Both the position numbers and the translations under genes were made by a program. Below, piece by piece: positions 27,657-36,103 of a DNA stretch of 64,000 nt. This DNA comes from a virus. Location of the stretch: positions 1 through 64,000 of the IMG/VR virus record IMGVR_UViG_3300025073_000048. One strand, 5' to 3'. The notes below the pieces were generated by a model. It worked only from the letters and a program-made list of their open reading frames with translations. It did no database searches and was not told where the DNA came from. Numbering within the stretch: position 1 is the stretch's first letter; every line of letters begins with the position of its first letter.

Positions 27657-28769
27657 TTACGCGAAGTTGTAGAGCTTGGCGATGTGCTTTGGGCTGTAGC
27701 TCACGTTCCCGAAAAAGCCCACACCCCAGAGCCACGACCACAGTGTGCGCGGGTCCTTGTCGGGACCTTCCATCCAGAACAGTTCCGGCATGAGGCTGGA
27801 GATCGTCACGTGCGCCGTGTTCTGCACGTAGCCAGTGTTGGCCGGGCAGTCAAAGTCGCTGGTGATGGCTGTTCCGTCCTGGTTGAGCACGTTGGCGAAG
27901 CCGAGATCGTTGGCGCCCTTATGCGGCACGGTGATGCGGCGAATCGCTTCCTCGTGGTTCTTGTAGCCGGTGAACAGGTTGGGCGCGAGCAAGCACACAT
28001 CGGGCATGCCGTCTTCACCACCCGTGGTCGTGAGCCACGCAATCGCCTGCGAGATCGCTCGCCAGCAGTTCGCTTCCCACGTCGTGGCGCCTGTGCCCCA
28101 GTTGGACGAGGACCAGTTGACGAGCTTCGGCGAGTTGAAGTCGTACTCGGCCGAACCTTGGCCGTGCGGCCAGTCGGTCGCGACGGTCGCATTCGGGGGA
28201 GTCGTCAAGGCGGCGGACCATGAACCCCCGTACGTGCCAAGGGCGGTGGACAGCGAATCCAGACCGTACGTGTCGGACGGTTGGGCGAGGATATCCGTCG
28301 CCGCGACGGTCCCGGCACCCAGAAACGTCTCCAATCCGTGGATGCAGTTCTCGCGTCCCGTTGCATCGCCGTCCTTGAACAGCTCACCGCTGAAGTTGTC
28401 GCGGATCGACTTCGTCAGGCGGTTGCTCTTGGTCTGGAACAGGTTGATCAGGGCTTCCTGACCGCTGTTCATCGCTTTCTGCTTCTTGGTCAGCGTGTCG
28501 GTGGCGACATACCCGCGCCAATCGATGCGCACCTTGCGGAACGCGTCATGGTTCGAGAAGTCGATCACACCACCGTCACTATACGACTCGACCGGAGGCT
28601 GCGAATATTCGAGCTGCCACTGGCACTCGTCGCCGCTCTGGTTGTAGAGAATGCGACCTTTCTGACGGTAGCGAGCCAGCAGATACCGGCTGCGCATGGT
28701 GAGGTCGGATGCGCCCTTCATGTACTTGGGGCGCGTTGTGTTGGCTATGCCAACCCATTCGTCGGACAT
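27657..28769 (-). CDS. Major capsid protein (HK97-like candidate)
   Basis: 370 residues starting MSDEWVGIANTTRPKYMKGA. The gene follows the scaffold candidate and precedes a decoration-like gene, the normal order. The sequence begins with an N-arm (SRYLLARYRQKGRILY), continues through an N-terminal helical segment (KKQKAMNSGQEALINLFQ) and ends in a beta-rich C-terminus (WSWLWGVGFFGNVSYSPKHI), consistent with the HK97 fold; no cleavage site is obvious. Assignment by order and composition; homology was not demonstrated. Confidence 0.65.
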   Translation of the reverse strand: MSDEWVGIANTTRPKYMKGASDLTMRSRYLLARYRQKGRILYNQSGDECQWQLEYSQPPVESYSDGGVIDFSNHDAFRKVRIDWRGYVATDTLTKKQKAMNSGQEALINLFQTKSNRLTKSIRDNFSGELFKDGDATGRENCIHGLETFLGAGTVAATDILAQPSDTYGLDSLSTALGTYGGSWSAALTTPPNATVATDWPHGQGSAEYDFNSPKLVNWSSSNWGTGATTWEANCWRAISQAIAWLTTTGGEDGMPDVCLLAPNLFTGYKNHEEAIRRITVPHKGANDLGFANVLNQDGTAITSDFDCPANTGYVQNTAHVTISSLMPELFWMEGPDKDPRTLWSWLWGVGFFGNVSYSPKHIAKLYNFA

Positions 28770-28782
28770 GTTTCACCTCTGT

Positions 28783-30027
28783 TTAACGTGGGCCCAAGCC
28801 TTGGGCGGTACGAAATTCGGAGACGAACATGTTGTTCAGGTCGTTCTCGCTGACACTCACGGGATGCTCAGGCGCGTGGGCGCTTGCCCCGCCTGCCTGG
28901 GGCGAATGCGATGCTCGTTGCAGGGCGTTCTGCAAAAAGGTCGCCTGCTGATTCGCACTCGCCACTTGGGGAGGAATGGCAGGCTGTGGCACAGATGGGG
29001 CTGCTGAAACCATCTGTGCCGGAACAGCCTGCATGGTCGGTACTTGCTGCGTCATGCCTTGCGCCTGTGGCTGGCCGAGTCTTCGCATGGCCAGCGAAAT
29101 GAGTCGGGTCGGATCGGTGACGCCCGCTTCCCGCAGGGTATCGATCTCGTCGTAGAAATCCTGACCCTTAGCAGTCAGTATGCGCTGTCCTGTGGCGGGA
29201 TCGACCGCGTAAAGCCACGCCGCATTCTCGGCCTCGAACGTGTTGACACGCTGCTCCGTTGCCTGCTGAGCGAGCTGCTCGGCAACGATCTGCTGCATGT
29301 CGGTTTTCCACGCTCGCTGGAGCGGCTCCCGCAGAACGTCGTAGAACTGTCGGTACGGGTTGCCGCGCGTGATCCCTTGCCACTGCTGAGCGGTCCAGCT
29401 CGCGGCCTTGTTCAGACCCGGCAGCAACTCCATCACCATGCCTTCGAAGCCGGGAGTCGCTTCGTACAGGCCGGTCTCGGCGTTGCGCTGGACGATTCCC
29501 TGCTGGATCGCGAAGTTGAACGATTCGTCCCACTTCGGCGCCGCCCATTTCTGGGTGAAGTAGTCTTCCTCGGTCCACTTGTCCTGGGCGGCGGGTTCCT
29601 GGGCGGCTTGCTGGGCCCGACCCTGATCGGCCTGCTGTTCGAAGTAGGAGCGGATCTGGTCCGCGTAGGGCGCCATCTGTTGCCCGTACTGGACATAGGG
29701 ACGCGTGCGCTGGATGTGCTGAGCCATCGCACCGGCGATCTGCTCGTCATTCAATCCATCGACCTGAATCCCCGCTTCCTGAGCGGCACGTGCGAATGCG
29801 CTGGGCTGCGCAGGCTGCTGTGGTGTCGCTTGTGTCGGCGGAACTGCGACAGGCTGAGCCTGCGTCTGGGTGGGCGGCTCCGCTTGTATCGGCGCCGCTG
29901 GCGCGACGGGCTCCGGCTGTGGTACTACGGGTTGCGCAGCTTGATTGGCTGCCGCCATCGCGTCGGTAAACGCGGATCGGAAGTCTTCCGCTACTTCGTT
30001 GTTTTCGATTGGCATCGCAGAATCCAT
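28783..30027 (-). CDS. Scaffold protein candidate
   Basis: 414 residues starting MDSAMPIENNEVAEDFRSAF. A Pro/Gln/Ala low-complexity region (residues about 30-80) is followed by long helical Gln-rich stretches (AWKTDMQQIVAEQLAQQATE), and the protein ends with a short structured tail. Gln/Glu-rich helical proteins immediately upstream of the capsid gene are typical scaffolds. An internal ATG five codons later is also possible. A clear Shine-Dalgarno is lacking for either. Confidence 0.65.
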   Translation of the reverse strand: MDSAMPIENNEVAEDFRSAFTDAMAAANQAAQPVVPQPEPVAPAAPIQAEPPTQTQAQPVAVPPTQATPQQPAQPSAFARAAQEAGIQVDGLNDEQIAGAMAQHIQRTRPYVQYGQQMAPYADQIRSYFEQQADQGRAQQAAQEPAAQDKWTEEDYFTQKWAAPKWDESFNFAIQQGIVQRNAETGLYEATPGFEGMVMELLPGLNKAASWTAQQWQGITRGNPYRQFYDVLREPLQRAWKTDMQQIVAEQLAQQATEQRVNTFEAENAAWLYAVDPATGQRILTAKGQDFYDEIDTLREAGVTDPTRLISLAMRRLGQPQAQGMTQQVPTMQAVPAQMVSAAPSVPQPAIPPQVASANQQATFLQNALQRASHSPQAGGASAHAPEHPVSVSENDLNNMFVSEFRTAQGLGPR

Positions 30028-30091
30028 GTTCGGTTCGGGGTTGTTCGTGGCCTGCTGTTACAAGTCATACTCACCGAGAACCGAACAGGCT

Positions 30092-30118
30092 TTGACGTTT
30101 CTCCTGATACCGTATAGA
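30092..30118 (+). promoter_or_regulatory. Possible promoter for the DUF1580/recombinase cassette
   Basis: TTGACG at 30092-30097 and TATAGA at 30113-30118 with a 15-bp spacer, in the divergent gap between the scaffold gene and the DUF1580-type gene. The spacer is short for sigma-70, so confidence is low. No operator repeat was noticed. Confidence 0.35.
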
Positions 30119-30156
30119 GTTGCGCAAAGTGGGACCACGTCATTTGAGGCTGCAGA

Positions 30157-30381
30157 ATGATCAATCCTCTGAAAGAAAAAGTGATGCCCTTGAGTAGGCT
30201 CGGGCGTCATTTGCCCGAATCGCCCAAGTACACCACGCTCATGGATTGGTGCAAACGCGGTCGCGTCAATTGGTCCACGCGCCGACGTGTCAAGCTGGAG
30301 TGCATCACCTTGCCGAGTGGCATCTCCTCATCACTCGAAGCCTATCTTCGCTTCATCACGAAGCTCAACGAGCGCGGATAA
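30157..30381 (+). CDS. DUF1580-family small DNA-binding-like protein
   Basis: 74 residues. LGRHLPESPKYTTLMDWCK followed by RRVKLECITLPSGISSSLEA and YLRFITKLN fits the pattern of DUF1580, a family largely restricted to planctomycetes: LP...TL..W..RG...RRV.L.....SS.EA..RF...L. It looks like an excisionase/MerR-type winged helix, so it may be a regulator or directionality factor. It immediately precedes the serine recombinase, an arrangement consistent with an integration/excision cassette. This gene is the best host clue in the window. Confidence 0.75.
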   Translation: MINPLKEKVMPLSRLGRHLPESPKYTTLMDWCKRGRVNWSTRRRVKLECITLPSGISSSLEAYLRFITKLNERG

Positions 30382-30471
30382 CTCTTTACAGCATGGCGGA
30401 AGTTTCCTACATTGGACGACTGGTTCACCACCATTTCTGTCCAATCCAAGACCGTTCCAGGAGGAACCGCC

Positions 30472-31341
30472 ATGCAAACATTGTCACGGCGTCCAATGGC
30501 GTTCGGGTACGCCCGCGTCAGCGACATGAAGCAAATCCAGCAGAACGACAGCGTCCCGATTCAGCAGGACCGCATCGAGTCGTACTACAAATTCAAGCTC
30601 GCGCCGAAGGGGGTCGACTTCGGGGGAATCGAGTGGGACCCCTGGGGCGTATCGGCTTTCAAGCAACCCTTTCATCGGCGTGAAGCGGCCAAGCGCCTGA
30701 TGAGCATCATGCAGCCGGGCGATCATATGATCGTCGACAAGATCGATCGCTTAACACGCCGCATTCGCGATCTGTATTCCGTCACCGACTGGATGGAAAA
30801 GCACCAAATCTCCCTGCACGTCTGCACGTTCCTGGGAACGGACATGGATTTCTCGACTCCCGTTGGTGCGCTCATCTTCGGTGTGTTCGGGCTGTTGGCT
30901 GACTTCGAGTCGAAACAGATCTCCGAGCGGCAGAACACGCACAATTCTGCCTGCCGCGCCAAGGGACTGTGCATCAGCAAGTACCCGGCGCCCGGCACGG
31001 AGTATTACTGGAAGAAAGGCCAGGACGGCAAGAAACGCCGCTATGCCAAGTGGTCCGCCACTGATCGCGCCATCATGGCTGAGCTGGTCATCTTGCGTGA
31101 GCAGGCGCATCTGAGTTGGGATGAGATCTCCGACACGATCGAGATTCACCTCGCGCAGCAGAATGGGAGGCAGTTCAAGAAGTCGGCGTTTTACCAACGT
31201 CGCTGGCCAAGGGAAAAATGTAGACGCGCCTATGTCGTCGAGAAATACTACCAGGATCACAACATCCGCGACGTGACGGAGATCCCTGCTTCTCTCGGAA
31301 TCTTGGCTGACAAGCACGCGAAGGCCAATCACTACAAGTGA
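30472..31341 (+). CDS. Serine site-specific recombinase
   Basis: About 289 residues from ATG 30472, chosen for its perfect AGGAGG. N-terminal resolvase/invertase catalytic domain: AFGYARVSDMKQIQQND contains the catalytic Ser after YAR; VDKIDRLTRRIRDL is the conserved D-x-I-D-R-L-x-R segment; FGVFGLLADFESKQISERQN is the conserved long-helix region. The C-terminal part (about 110 residues) is basic and probably DNA binding. Could integrate the phage genome, resolve multimers or invert DNA. No attachment site was identified. Confidence 0.88.
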   Translation: MQTLSRRPMAFGYARVSDMKQIQQNDSVPIQQDRIESYYKFKLAPKGVDFGGIEWDPWGVSAFKQPFHRREAAKRLMSIMQPGDHMIVDKIDRLTRRIRDLYSVTDWMEKHQISLHVCTFLGTDMDFSTPVGALIFGVFGLLADFESKQISERQNTHNSACRAKGLCISKYPAPGTEYYWKKGQDGKKRRYAKWSATDRAIMAELVILREQAHLSWDEISDTIEIHLAQQNGRQFKKSAFYQRRWPREKCRRAYVVEKYYQDHNIRDVTEIPASLGILADKHAKANHYK

Positions 31342-31369
31342 GCTTCTCTCAAGTCGCCGACGCAACACA

Positions 31370-31401
31370 AAAGGCCCGCCATTGAGCGGGCCTTTCTCTT
31401 T
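31370..31401 (+). terminator. Intrinsic terminator after recombinase
   Basis: Perfect 10-bp stem AAAGGCCCGC/GCGGGCCTTT with a six-base loop, followed by CTCTTTGG. It lies between the convergent recombinase gene and the 236-residue gene; the A/T ends of the stem would let it work in both directions. Confidence 0.8.
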
Positions 31402-31434
31402 GGTCCAACGATGCACACGACACAACGAGCGTCC

Positions 31435-32145
31435 CTACGTCTTAGGAACGAACCTGATCGACTCGGGAATGACGAGTGTCTGATTGATGAAGTCGGCTTG
31501 AAGATGGCCGACCACTATGTCATCCGCCATCTCGTGACAACCATTAAACCACTCGCCAATGTTGCCACTTGTGCCAACTGCGGCGTGCATGGATCGAACG
31601 TCGAATCCTTTCTCGCGAAACACCTCCACGCTGTTGTGCTCTTTGCGCGGGCACGCGTCCTGCTTGACATCCACGTCGCAACTCTCCCATGAACGCTTGA
31701 ATCGTTCCCAATGTTTGTGCTGAGTGACATCCACTCCGAACACGGTAAACATAATCCGCGCCGCCGCACGGTTGGCCTGCTCATGCGACACGCCCTCATC
31801 CTGCATCGGCATGGCGAGATTGCAGTGCCACGACCACGCGCAATCCATGTCGGCTTTCAGGTGTGCCACCAACTCACGCAGCGGGAACGACACGTGAGGT
31901 GCGGGACATTCCGGCGATTCGTAGACCTCCTCTGGCTGCTTCAAGTCCTCGCCGTTCAGTTTCTCCAGCAGTGCCTTGTAGGGCATCTGCACTTCGAACA
32001 TCGGGTACGCATCATTCGACCAGATCCAACAAGTCTCGTCAGGCGTATTCCCAGGCTTCACAATGTCGATCATCGTCGTGTCGATCGCCTGCGTTTCGAA
32101 GTCGGAGTTTCCCACCATCTTCGCTTTCAATTCAATCCACATCAT
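31435..32145 (-). CDS. Hypothetical protein, 236 aa
   Basis: 236 residues; GGGGAG precedes ATG 32145. Mixed composition with several Cys, His and Trp (DMDCAWSWHCNLAMPM, WERFKRSWESCDVDV). No family recognised. First identified gene at the 3' end of the small-gene cluster on this strand. Confidence 0.55.
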   Translation of the reverse strand: MMWIELKAKMVGNSDFETQAIDTTMIDIVKPGNTPDETCWIWSNDAYPMFEVQMPYKALLEKLNGEDLKQPEEVYESPECPAPHVSFPLRELVAHLKADMDCAWSWHCNLAMPMQDEGVSHEQANRAAARIMFTVFGVDVTQHKHWERFKRSWESCDVDVKQDACPRKEHNSVEVFREKGFDVRSMHAAVGTSGNIGEWFNGCHEMADDIVVGHLQADFINQTLVIPESIRFVPKT

Positions 32146-32371
32146 TCATCTCCCCAGAAAAGTCGCTTCTCGCACGCGCGCACGCATTGCACGTCGCATT
32201 GTACCGGCGAATGTCGTGAGACGATTGCTCAACGTGTCTCATGTGTCCGCATCGCTTGCACACTGTCAACGCTGCGAAGTTGCGAAGGTGCTCGACGATC
32301 ACTCGCCTATCGAATAGGCTGACAGCCGCGTCCTCCGCACGAAACACATACCCGCAACGCTCGCAGATCAC
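32132..32371 (-). CDS. Small zinc-ribbon-like protein
   Basis: About 79 residues from GTG 32371, which overlaps the TGA of the upstream gene as GTGA. Cys pairs CERCGYVF, CKRCGHMR and CNACARAR are spaced as a zinc-ribbon set. Start inferred from the coupled junction; a longer N-terminal extension in the same frame is possible. Function unknown. Confidence 0.5.
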   Translation of the reverse strand: MICERCGYVFRAEDAAVSLFDRRVIVEHLRNFAALTVCKRCGHMRHVEQSSHDIRRYNATCNACARARSDFSGEMNDVD

Positions 32372-32706
32372 GTGAGCACCTCGGCTTCCATTAGGGTCGC
32401 CATGACGCGTCTGGAACCATTGCACTCATCGACGCGATACAACGCTCCCTCGTAGATCACGCCGACTGTGTCGCGTGACCCAAGCACAGCGTGCATGATT
32501 CGCATCACTTCCTGCCACGATTCACGCGCAGCCGAATCGGCACGTGTCGCCTCCGCACGTTTTTCTGCATGCGCCACATCGGCAGCCTTCGCGGCAATGA
32601 TCGCTTCCTTGATTTTCTCGTGACCGTTCATCCGATTCGCTCCCATGTCAAACACAAACGCCCTATGACCGCAGTCGAGATACAGCACTTGTTCCTCACA
32701 GATCAA
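32368..32706 (-). CDS. Hypothetical helical protein
   Basis: 112 residues; the start is uncertain: TTG 32706 overlaps the end of the upstream gene, while an internal GTG with GAGGAA is also possible. Early Cys-Gly-His (LDCGHRAFVF), then a charged Ala/Glu/Lys helix (IKEAIIAAKAADVAHAEKRA). No motif recognised. Confidence 0.45.
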   Translation of the reverse strand: MICEEQVLYLDCGHRAFVFDMGANRMNGHEKIKEAIIAAKAADVAHAEKRAEATRADSAARESWQEVMRIMHAVLGSRDTVGVIYEGALYRVDECNGSRRVMATLMEAEVLT

Positions 32707-32995
32707 TCACGCTAGTCGTCATCTCAATGCGTGCGGCAATCGCCCGCATGCGTTCAACATATGTCGTCAACTCGGAACCAAGTGGGCTTTGATTACCACG
32801 ACGCGGAACGTCTGGCGATGCCTCACACGGACTGCACAAAGTGATTGACGACAACCGCTCCTGCAATGCTGTGAGCGCTGCATCCAGCCTGCATAATTCC
32901 TTATCCATTGCTTCCGCCACCAATGCGATGCTGGCGTGTTCAATGTCGACGTTTCCTTTGACTGGGTGGTTGCGATTACTTTCGTTCTTCTTCAT
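32696..32995 (-). CDS. Hypothetical small protein
   Basis: About 99 residues from ATG 32995 (MKKNESNRNHPVKGN); GGAGG lies about 9 nt upstream. Helical (ASIALVAEAMDKELCRLDAA) with two Cys (SITLCSPCE). The frame extends further upstream without a better start. Function unknown. Confidence 0.5.
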   Translation of the reverse strand: MKKNESNRNHPVKGNVDIEHASIALVAEAMDKELCRLDAALTALQERLSSITLCSPCEASPDVPRRGNQSPLGSELTTYVERMRAIAARIEMTTSVIDL

Positions 32996-32996
32996 G

Positions 32997-33251
32997 TCAG
33001 TTTCCCTCCATAATGCGAATGTTGTTTTCTTCCCACGGACTAGGATCGTCCCGGCGTCCATCTTCCATCGGGCACCCGCTTCCTGACGGGAATGTCTTCG
33101 CAGGTGCTGTATTGATCACTCCGCGAAAGAGTTCATTGGCACACTCGCGGCAGTATACCCACTCTGCGCGGCTGGCTACGATTCCGTACCTTTCCTCTTC
33201 CAAGTGACGCGCGGTATTGTCGTAGATGTCACCACATGCTTTACACTTCAC
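32997..33251 (-). CDS. Small Cys-rich protein
   Basis: About 84 residues from GTG 33251, just after the upstream TGA. VKCKACGDIYDNTARHLEEE, then YCRECANEL, indicates a two-knuckle zinc ribbon. Start inferred from operon geometry; the frame is open further upstream but there it overlaps the preceding gene. Function unknown. Confidence 0.45.
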   Translation of the reverse strand: MKCKACGDIYDNTARHLEEERYGIVASRAEWVYCRECANELFRGVINTAPAKTFPSGSGCPMEDGRRDDPSPWEENNIRIMEGN

Positions 33252-33253
33252 AT

Positions 33254-33571
33254 TCAGTTTCCCATCGCTCCATAGGTGACAAAATTCAGCCACTGGTTGT
33301 GCACACGCTTCACCAAGCGCTCCACCACATCGCGATACGCGTTCTCTCCTTCCTTTGCAAACACGTAACCAGGAATGATCTCCGTGCCAACAAACGGCCA
33401 CTCAAGCGCAAACAACCCCGTTTTCGTCACGTTGATGATCAGCTCGCGCTGCAGTTCGCTGTTCGCAATATCGACGTGATACCGCTGCCCTTCGTAAGGC
33501 ACGATCGCTGTGCTGTGGTGGGTGTTCTCCATGCTACGCCGGTACATGTGGGACAGTTTCGAATCATCCAT
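33254..33571 (-). CDS. Hypothetical protein
   Basis: About 105 residues if started at ATG 33571 (MDDSKLSHMYRRSM), which has AAAGG nine bases upstream; earlier in-frame starts up to 33610 exist. The body is mixed alpha/beta (GTEIIPGYVFAKEGENAYRD). No homologue recognised. Confidence 0.45.
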   Translation of the reverse strand: MDDSKLSHMYRRSMENTHHSTAIVPYEGQRYHVDIANSELQRELIINVTKTGLFALEWPFVGTEIIPGYVFAKEGENAYRDVVERLVKRVHNQWLNFVTYGAMGN

Positions 33572-33600
33572 CGCGGTCATACCTTTCGCTCGCACCTCAC

Positions 33601-34146
33601 TCACGCACATTCGTTCACGTCGAACGCCGTAACGCTGTCACCGCACACGTACACTCCTTGATTTGTCTTGAGCCATGTTTGTGGATCACTGACGATCTCG
33701 TGTGTTGAGGAAAGGAAATCACACGACAGCACATATGCACATCTGCCGTCAGCCCGCGCCAACGCTGAGTGCAACTCCAGATTGGATTTCACATCCATAA
33801 GCGATGCTACGGCCGCCCTCAGTGTCTGACTCCACCCACGGCTACTTCCGTGCATGTCGAACGCTGCGTACTTCGTGATGATCGGACACTTGATCTGGAG
33901 GCCCCCATCAGCACATGTCATACCTTCGTCACTCCATGACATTTTGATGTGATTCGGAGCCCCAGGCATCTCCACGTATCCGCTCCAAGGATACTTCGGC
34001 GTGTCGTTCGGTTCCGGCACACGACCCCACACCACCGCCTTGCATCCATTCACGCACTCGAACTCACCCGGTTTCATCCAGCTCATTGTTTGGCCCTTTA
34101 TCTCGACAGTCCACACTCCATCCAGCCAGCACGTGCATCCTGCCAT
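33601..34146 (-). CDS. Hypothetical protein, about 181 aa
   Basis: Start ATG 34146 (MAGCTCWLDGVWTVE) with GGGAG upstream; an alternative GTG at 34161 overlaps the previous stop. Trp, Cys and Gly rich at the N-terminus (GCTCWL, FECVNGCKAVVWG), mixed fold after. No motif recognised. Confidence 0.5.
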   Translation of the reverse strand: MAGCTCWLDGVWTVEIKGQTMSWMKPGEFECVNGCKAVVWGRVPEPNDTPKYPWSGYVEMPGAPNHIKMSWSDEGMTCADGGLQIKCPIITKYAAFDMHGSSRGWSQTLRAAVASLMDVKSNLELHSALARADGRCAYVLSCDFLSSTHEIVSDPQTWLKTNQGVYVCGDSVTAFDVNECA

Positions 34147-34157
34147 GTGACGCTCCC

Positions 34158-34370
34158 TCACTTCGGCAGCGACGTAAAGCTCAGCCGAAACGATCCATCC
34201 TCGAACGTCTCCAGCGTCCCATGACAGTCGCGCGTCTGATCCTCCAGCATCGCGAACACTTCATCCTTGGCCCACGTCTCAAACGACTTCGCGAACTCAC
34301 CTCCACACTGATTCGCTTTCACCTTGCCATACTCGATCACCGTCCAACTGACATTACGTGCTTCGCTCAT
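34158..34370 (-). CDS. Hypothetical 70-aa protein
   Basis: 70 residues, MSEARNVSWTVIEYGKVKAN, acidic and compact, with a conserved-looking C-terminal beta hairpin (TFEDGSFRLSFTSLPK). Overlaps the region before the next gene; function unknown. Confidence 0.5.
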   Translation of the reverse strand: MSEARNVSWTVIEYGKVKANQCGGEFAKSFETWAKDEVFAMLEDQTRDCHGTLETFEDGSFRLSFTSLPK

Positions 34371-34385
34371 TACTCGTTCGTCCCT

Positions 34386-34607
34386 TCAGTGCGAACTGTC
34401 CTCGATACGCTCGAACAAACCGCTAATCATCTTCGACACACGCTGGTTGTACTCACGGAGAAAGTCGGCGGACTTCATTCCGGCCTCCACCGTCATCACG
34501 TCGGACGACATGACCTGCAGGTGCGTGTCGTTCAGCACGATGACCAACTTGCTGGTCCCTGCCTCCAACTCCGCTCGCAATACAAACCGGCTGCCTACTG
34601 CGCTCAT
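34386..34607 (-). CDS. Hypothetical 73-aa protein
   Basis: From ATG 34607, whose ATGA overlaps the upstream stop (MSAVGSRFVLRAELEAGTSK). Beta strands followed by a helical C-terminus (FLREYNQRVSKMISGLFERI). The longer frame upstream is not used because the overlapping Cys-motif gene accounts for that stretch. Confidence 0.5.
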   Translation of the reverse strand: MSAVGSRFVLRAELEAGTSKLVIVLNDTHLQVMSSDVMTVEAGMKSADFLREYNQRVSKMISGLFERIEDSSH

Positions 34608-34795
34608 TGCTTGTCGTTTCCTTCCCACTCCGTGCACCCAAACGACTGGTGCGTCAACAGTGGGTACTTCGTTTCGAACGCCACCTTGGGCTCGCGCGTG
34701 TGCCGCCTTCCATTGAGCAACACGCACACGCGAAAGTCGCGATCGATACACCCCATGTGATCCATCCAATGACGACACGTCTCACAAGTATTCAT
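34604..34795 (-). CDS. Small C-x-x-C-R-H-W protein
   Basis: 63 residues starting MNTCETCRHWMDHMGCIDRD and ending FGCTEWEGNDKQ. The C..CRHW...C...C.EW arrangement suggests one zinc site. A second protein with the same signature lies at 42983-43213 on the other strand, so this small family occurs twice in the genome. Function unknown. Confidence 0.6.
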   Translation of the reverse strand: MNTCETCRHWMDHMGCIDRDFRVCVLLNGRRHTREPKVAFETKYPLLTHQSFGCTEWEGNDKQ

Positions 34796-34815
34796 CGTCT
34801 CACCACTCCCCTACC

Positions 34816-34854
34816 AAAAAACCGCGCCGCCCATGTCATCCCAGAGCGGCGCGG
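34816..34854 (-). terminator. Intrinsic terminator
   Basis: Perfect 9-bp stem CCGCGCCGC (34822-34830) / GCGGCGCGG (34846-34854) with a 15-nt loop; on the minus strand it runs into six T. It closes the transcript of the gene at 34878. Confidence 0.85.
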
Positions 34855-34877
34855 CACATAAGGTTCTGGGCATCTAG

Positions 34878-35240
34878 TCACACGCACACCGGAGGCGCCC
34901 TCGCACGCGGATGATCGTGCCTCCACTTCGGCTTTACAGTGGCAGTGGTGCCGAACGTCGCTACACCACCCGCCTTCACGCGCGTCACTAAGGGTATCAG
35001 CACACTCAGAGCCGCGCGCCGTCCATACCGCACACGCAGCTCCGACTCAATCTGCCTCAACAACTCCACCGCGAACACGCACGCATGCGACCAATCAAAA
35101 CCAACGCCTTCCATATCACAACGCGAGAGGACATCGAACGTCATCGCGAGATCCTCACAGAACTGCGAGTGCGACAGAATGCGTGTCTCATTCGATGATT
35201 GCGACTTGTGCAGGCTCACTCGCTGAGTCTCCCTCCTCAT
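34878..35240 (-). CDS. Hypothetical helical protein
   Basis: About 120 residues from ATG 35240; ATG 35144 (MTFDVLSRCDMEGVGFDW), with GAGG at better spacing, is also possible. Helical middle (ACVFAVELLRQIESELRVRY), basic C-terminus. Followed by a clear terminator. No family recognised. Confidence 0.5.
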   Translation of the reverse strand: MRRETQRVSLHKSQSSNETRILSHSQFCEDLAMTFDVLSRCDMEGVGFDWSHACVFAVELLRQIESELRVRYGRRAALSVLIPLVTRVKAGGVATFGTTATVKPKWRHDHPRARAPPVCV

Positions 35241-35255
35241 GACACTGACACTCAC

Positions 35256-35818
35256 TTGTCACAAGAGGGCCGACCTGATCGCACACTGGTGAAAGGAATC
35301 CAATAGACAGCATGCGACCCGGTCGCGTTGGATCACCACGCTGGCCAGCACGATGATCACCCTCCGTCACAAGGCGGCTCAAAAGAAAAACGCGTGACGG
35401 CGGCACATGATTCACCACCCCCGTCACGCGCCCAAGACCTCAGGGACCCACCAGTCCCGTCCCTCATTAAGGCAGCAACCTACCACATCACCAAGAATGT
35501 CGTCAAGTTCCGACATTCCCCAACCCACCCCCCCGATGCCTTAATAAAGCGGCATAAATTATTCCAAAAATTATTCTTCCCCTACGGCCGCAACGACTTA
35601 CGACACGTGCGAATACTTTTCCGCCCGCCAGGATGTTGCACGAGCGACAACACGTGCTAAATTCAACCTCAGCACACTGGCCAGCCAGTTAGTGCCGCCG
35701 CCCTCAGGGCTGAGTTCTCCTGCGGTCTTCTCAACCGCCCCACGCTGGACGCTTTCCAAACAGACTCTGTCTGCCGAACCAAGGCCAGTCGCAAGCCTTT
35801 CTCCTAAAGCGTGGTGTC
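35256..35818. other. Gap with hairpin, T/A-rich stretch and weak promoter
   Basis: No gene seen. It holds a perfect 10-bp inverted repeat CGCGTGACGG/CCGTCACGCG at 35391-35430 preceded by AAAAGAAAAA, which would be an intrinsic terminator for a minus-strand transcript although no minus gene is seen upstream of it. At 35520-35600 there is an A/T-rich stretch, and at 35636-35663 TTGCAC/16 bp/TAAATT, a possible promoter for the ExoX-like gene. Confidence 0.5.
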
Positions 35819-36103
35819 ATGCCGAAAGACACGTGGGCCAACGCACGATTGAACGAAGCCGCCTGGAAGGTGACGGTCCTCGATCGCAAAACATCACGCG
35901 AACTCCGCGCCCGCAACCACTTCGCCATCAAACGTCTGCAGTCACCATCCACCAAGCTCTGGTTCGGCAAGTATCGCGGTCAAACCGTCGAAGCCATCCA
36001 GCACAAGGACCCCTCCTACCTGCAGTGGCTGTCCAAGCAAAACGTCTCCGACAGCGACTGGAAACTCCAAACACTCGTTGCGTATCTCAAACGTCTGACA
36101 TAG
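35819..36103 (+). CDS. ExoX-like C-terminal domain protein
   Basis: 94 residues. TKLWFGKYRGQTVEAIQHKD followed by SYLQWLSKQNVSDSDWKLQT matches the small domain found at the C-terminus of ExoX-like exonucleases and as stand-alone phage proteins (fGKyrG.tv.ei...dpsYL.WL). The stand-alone form lacks the DEDD nuclease domain, so it may be a DNA-processing accessory or DNA-binding module. The basic N-terminus (RKTSRELRARNHFAIKRL) supports DNA contact. Confidence 0.7.
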   Translation: MPKDTWANARLNEAAWKVTVLDRKTSRELRARNHFAIKRLQSPSTKLWFGKYRGQTVEAIQHKDPSYLQWLSKQNVSDSDWKLQTLVAYLKRLT

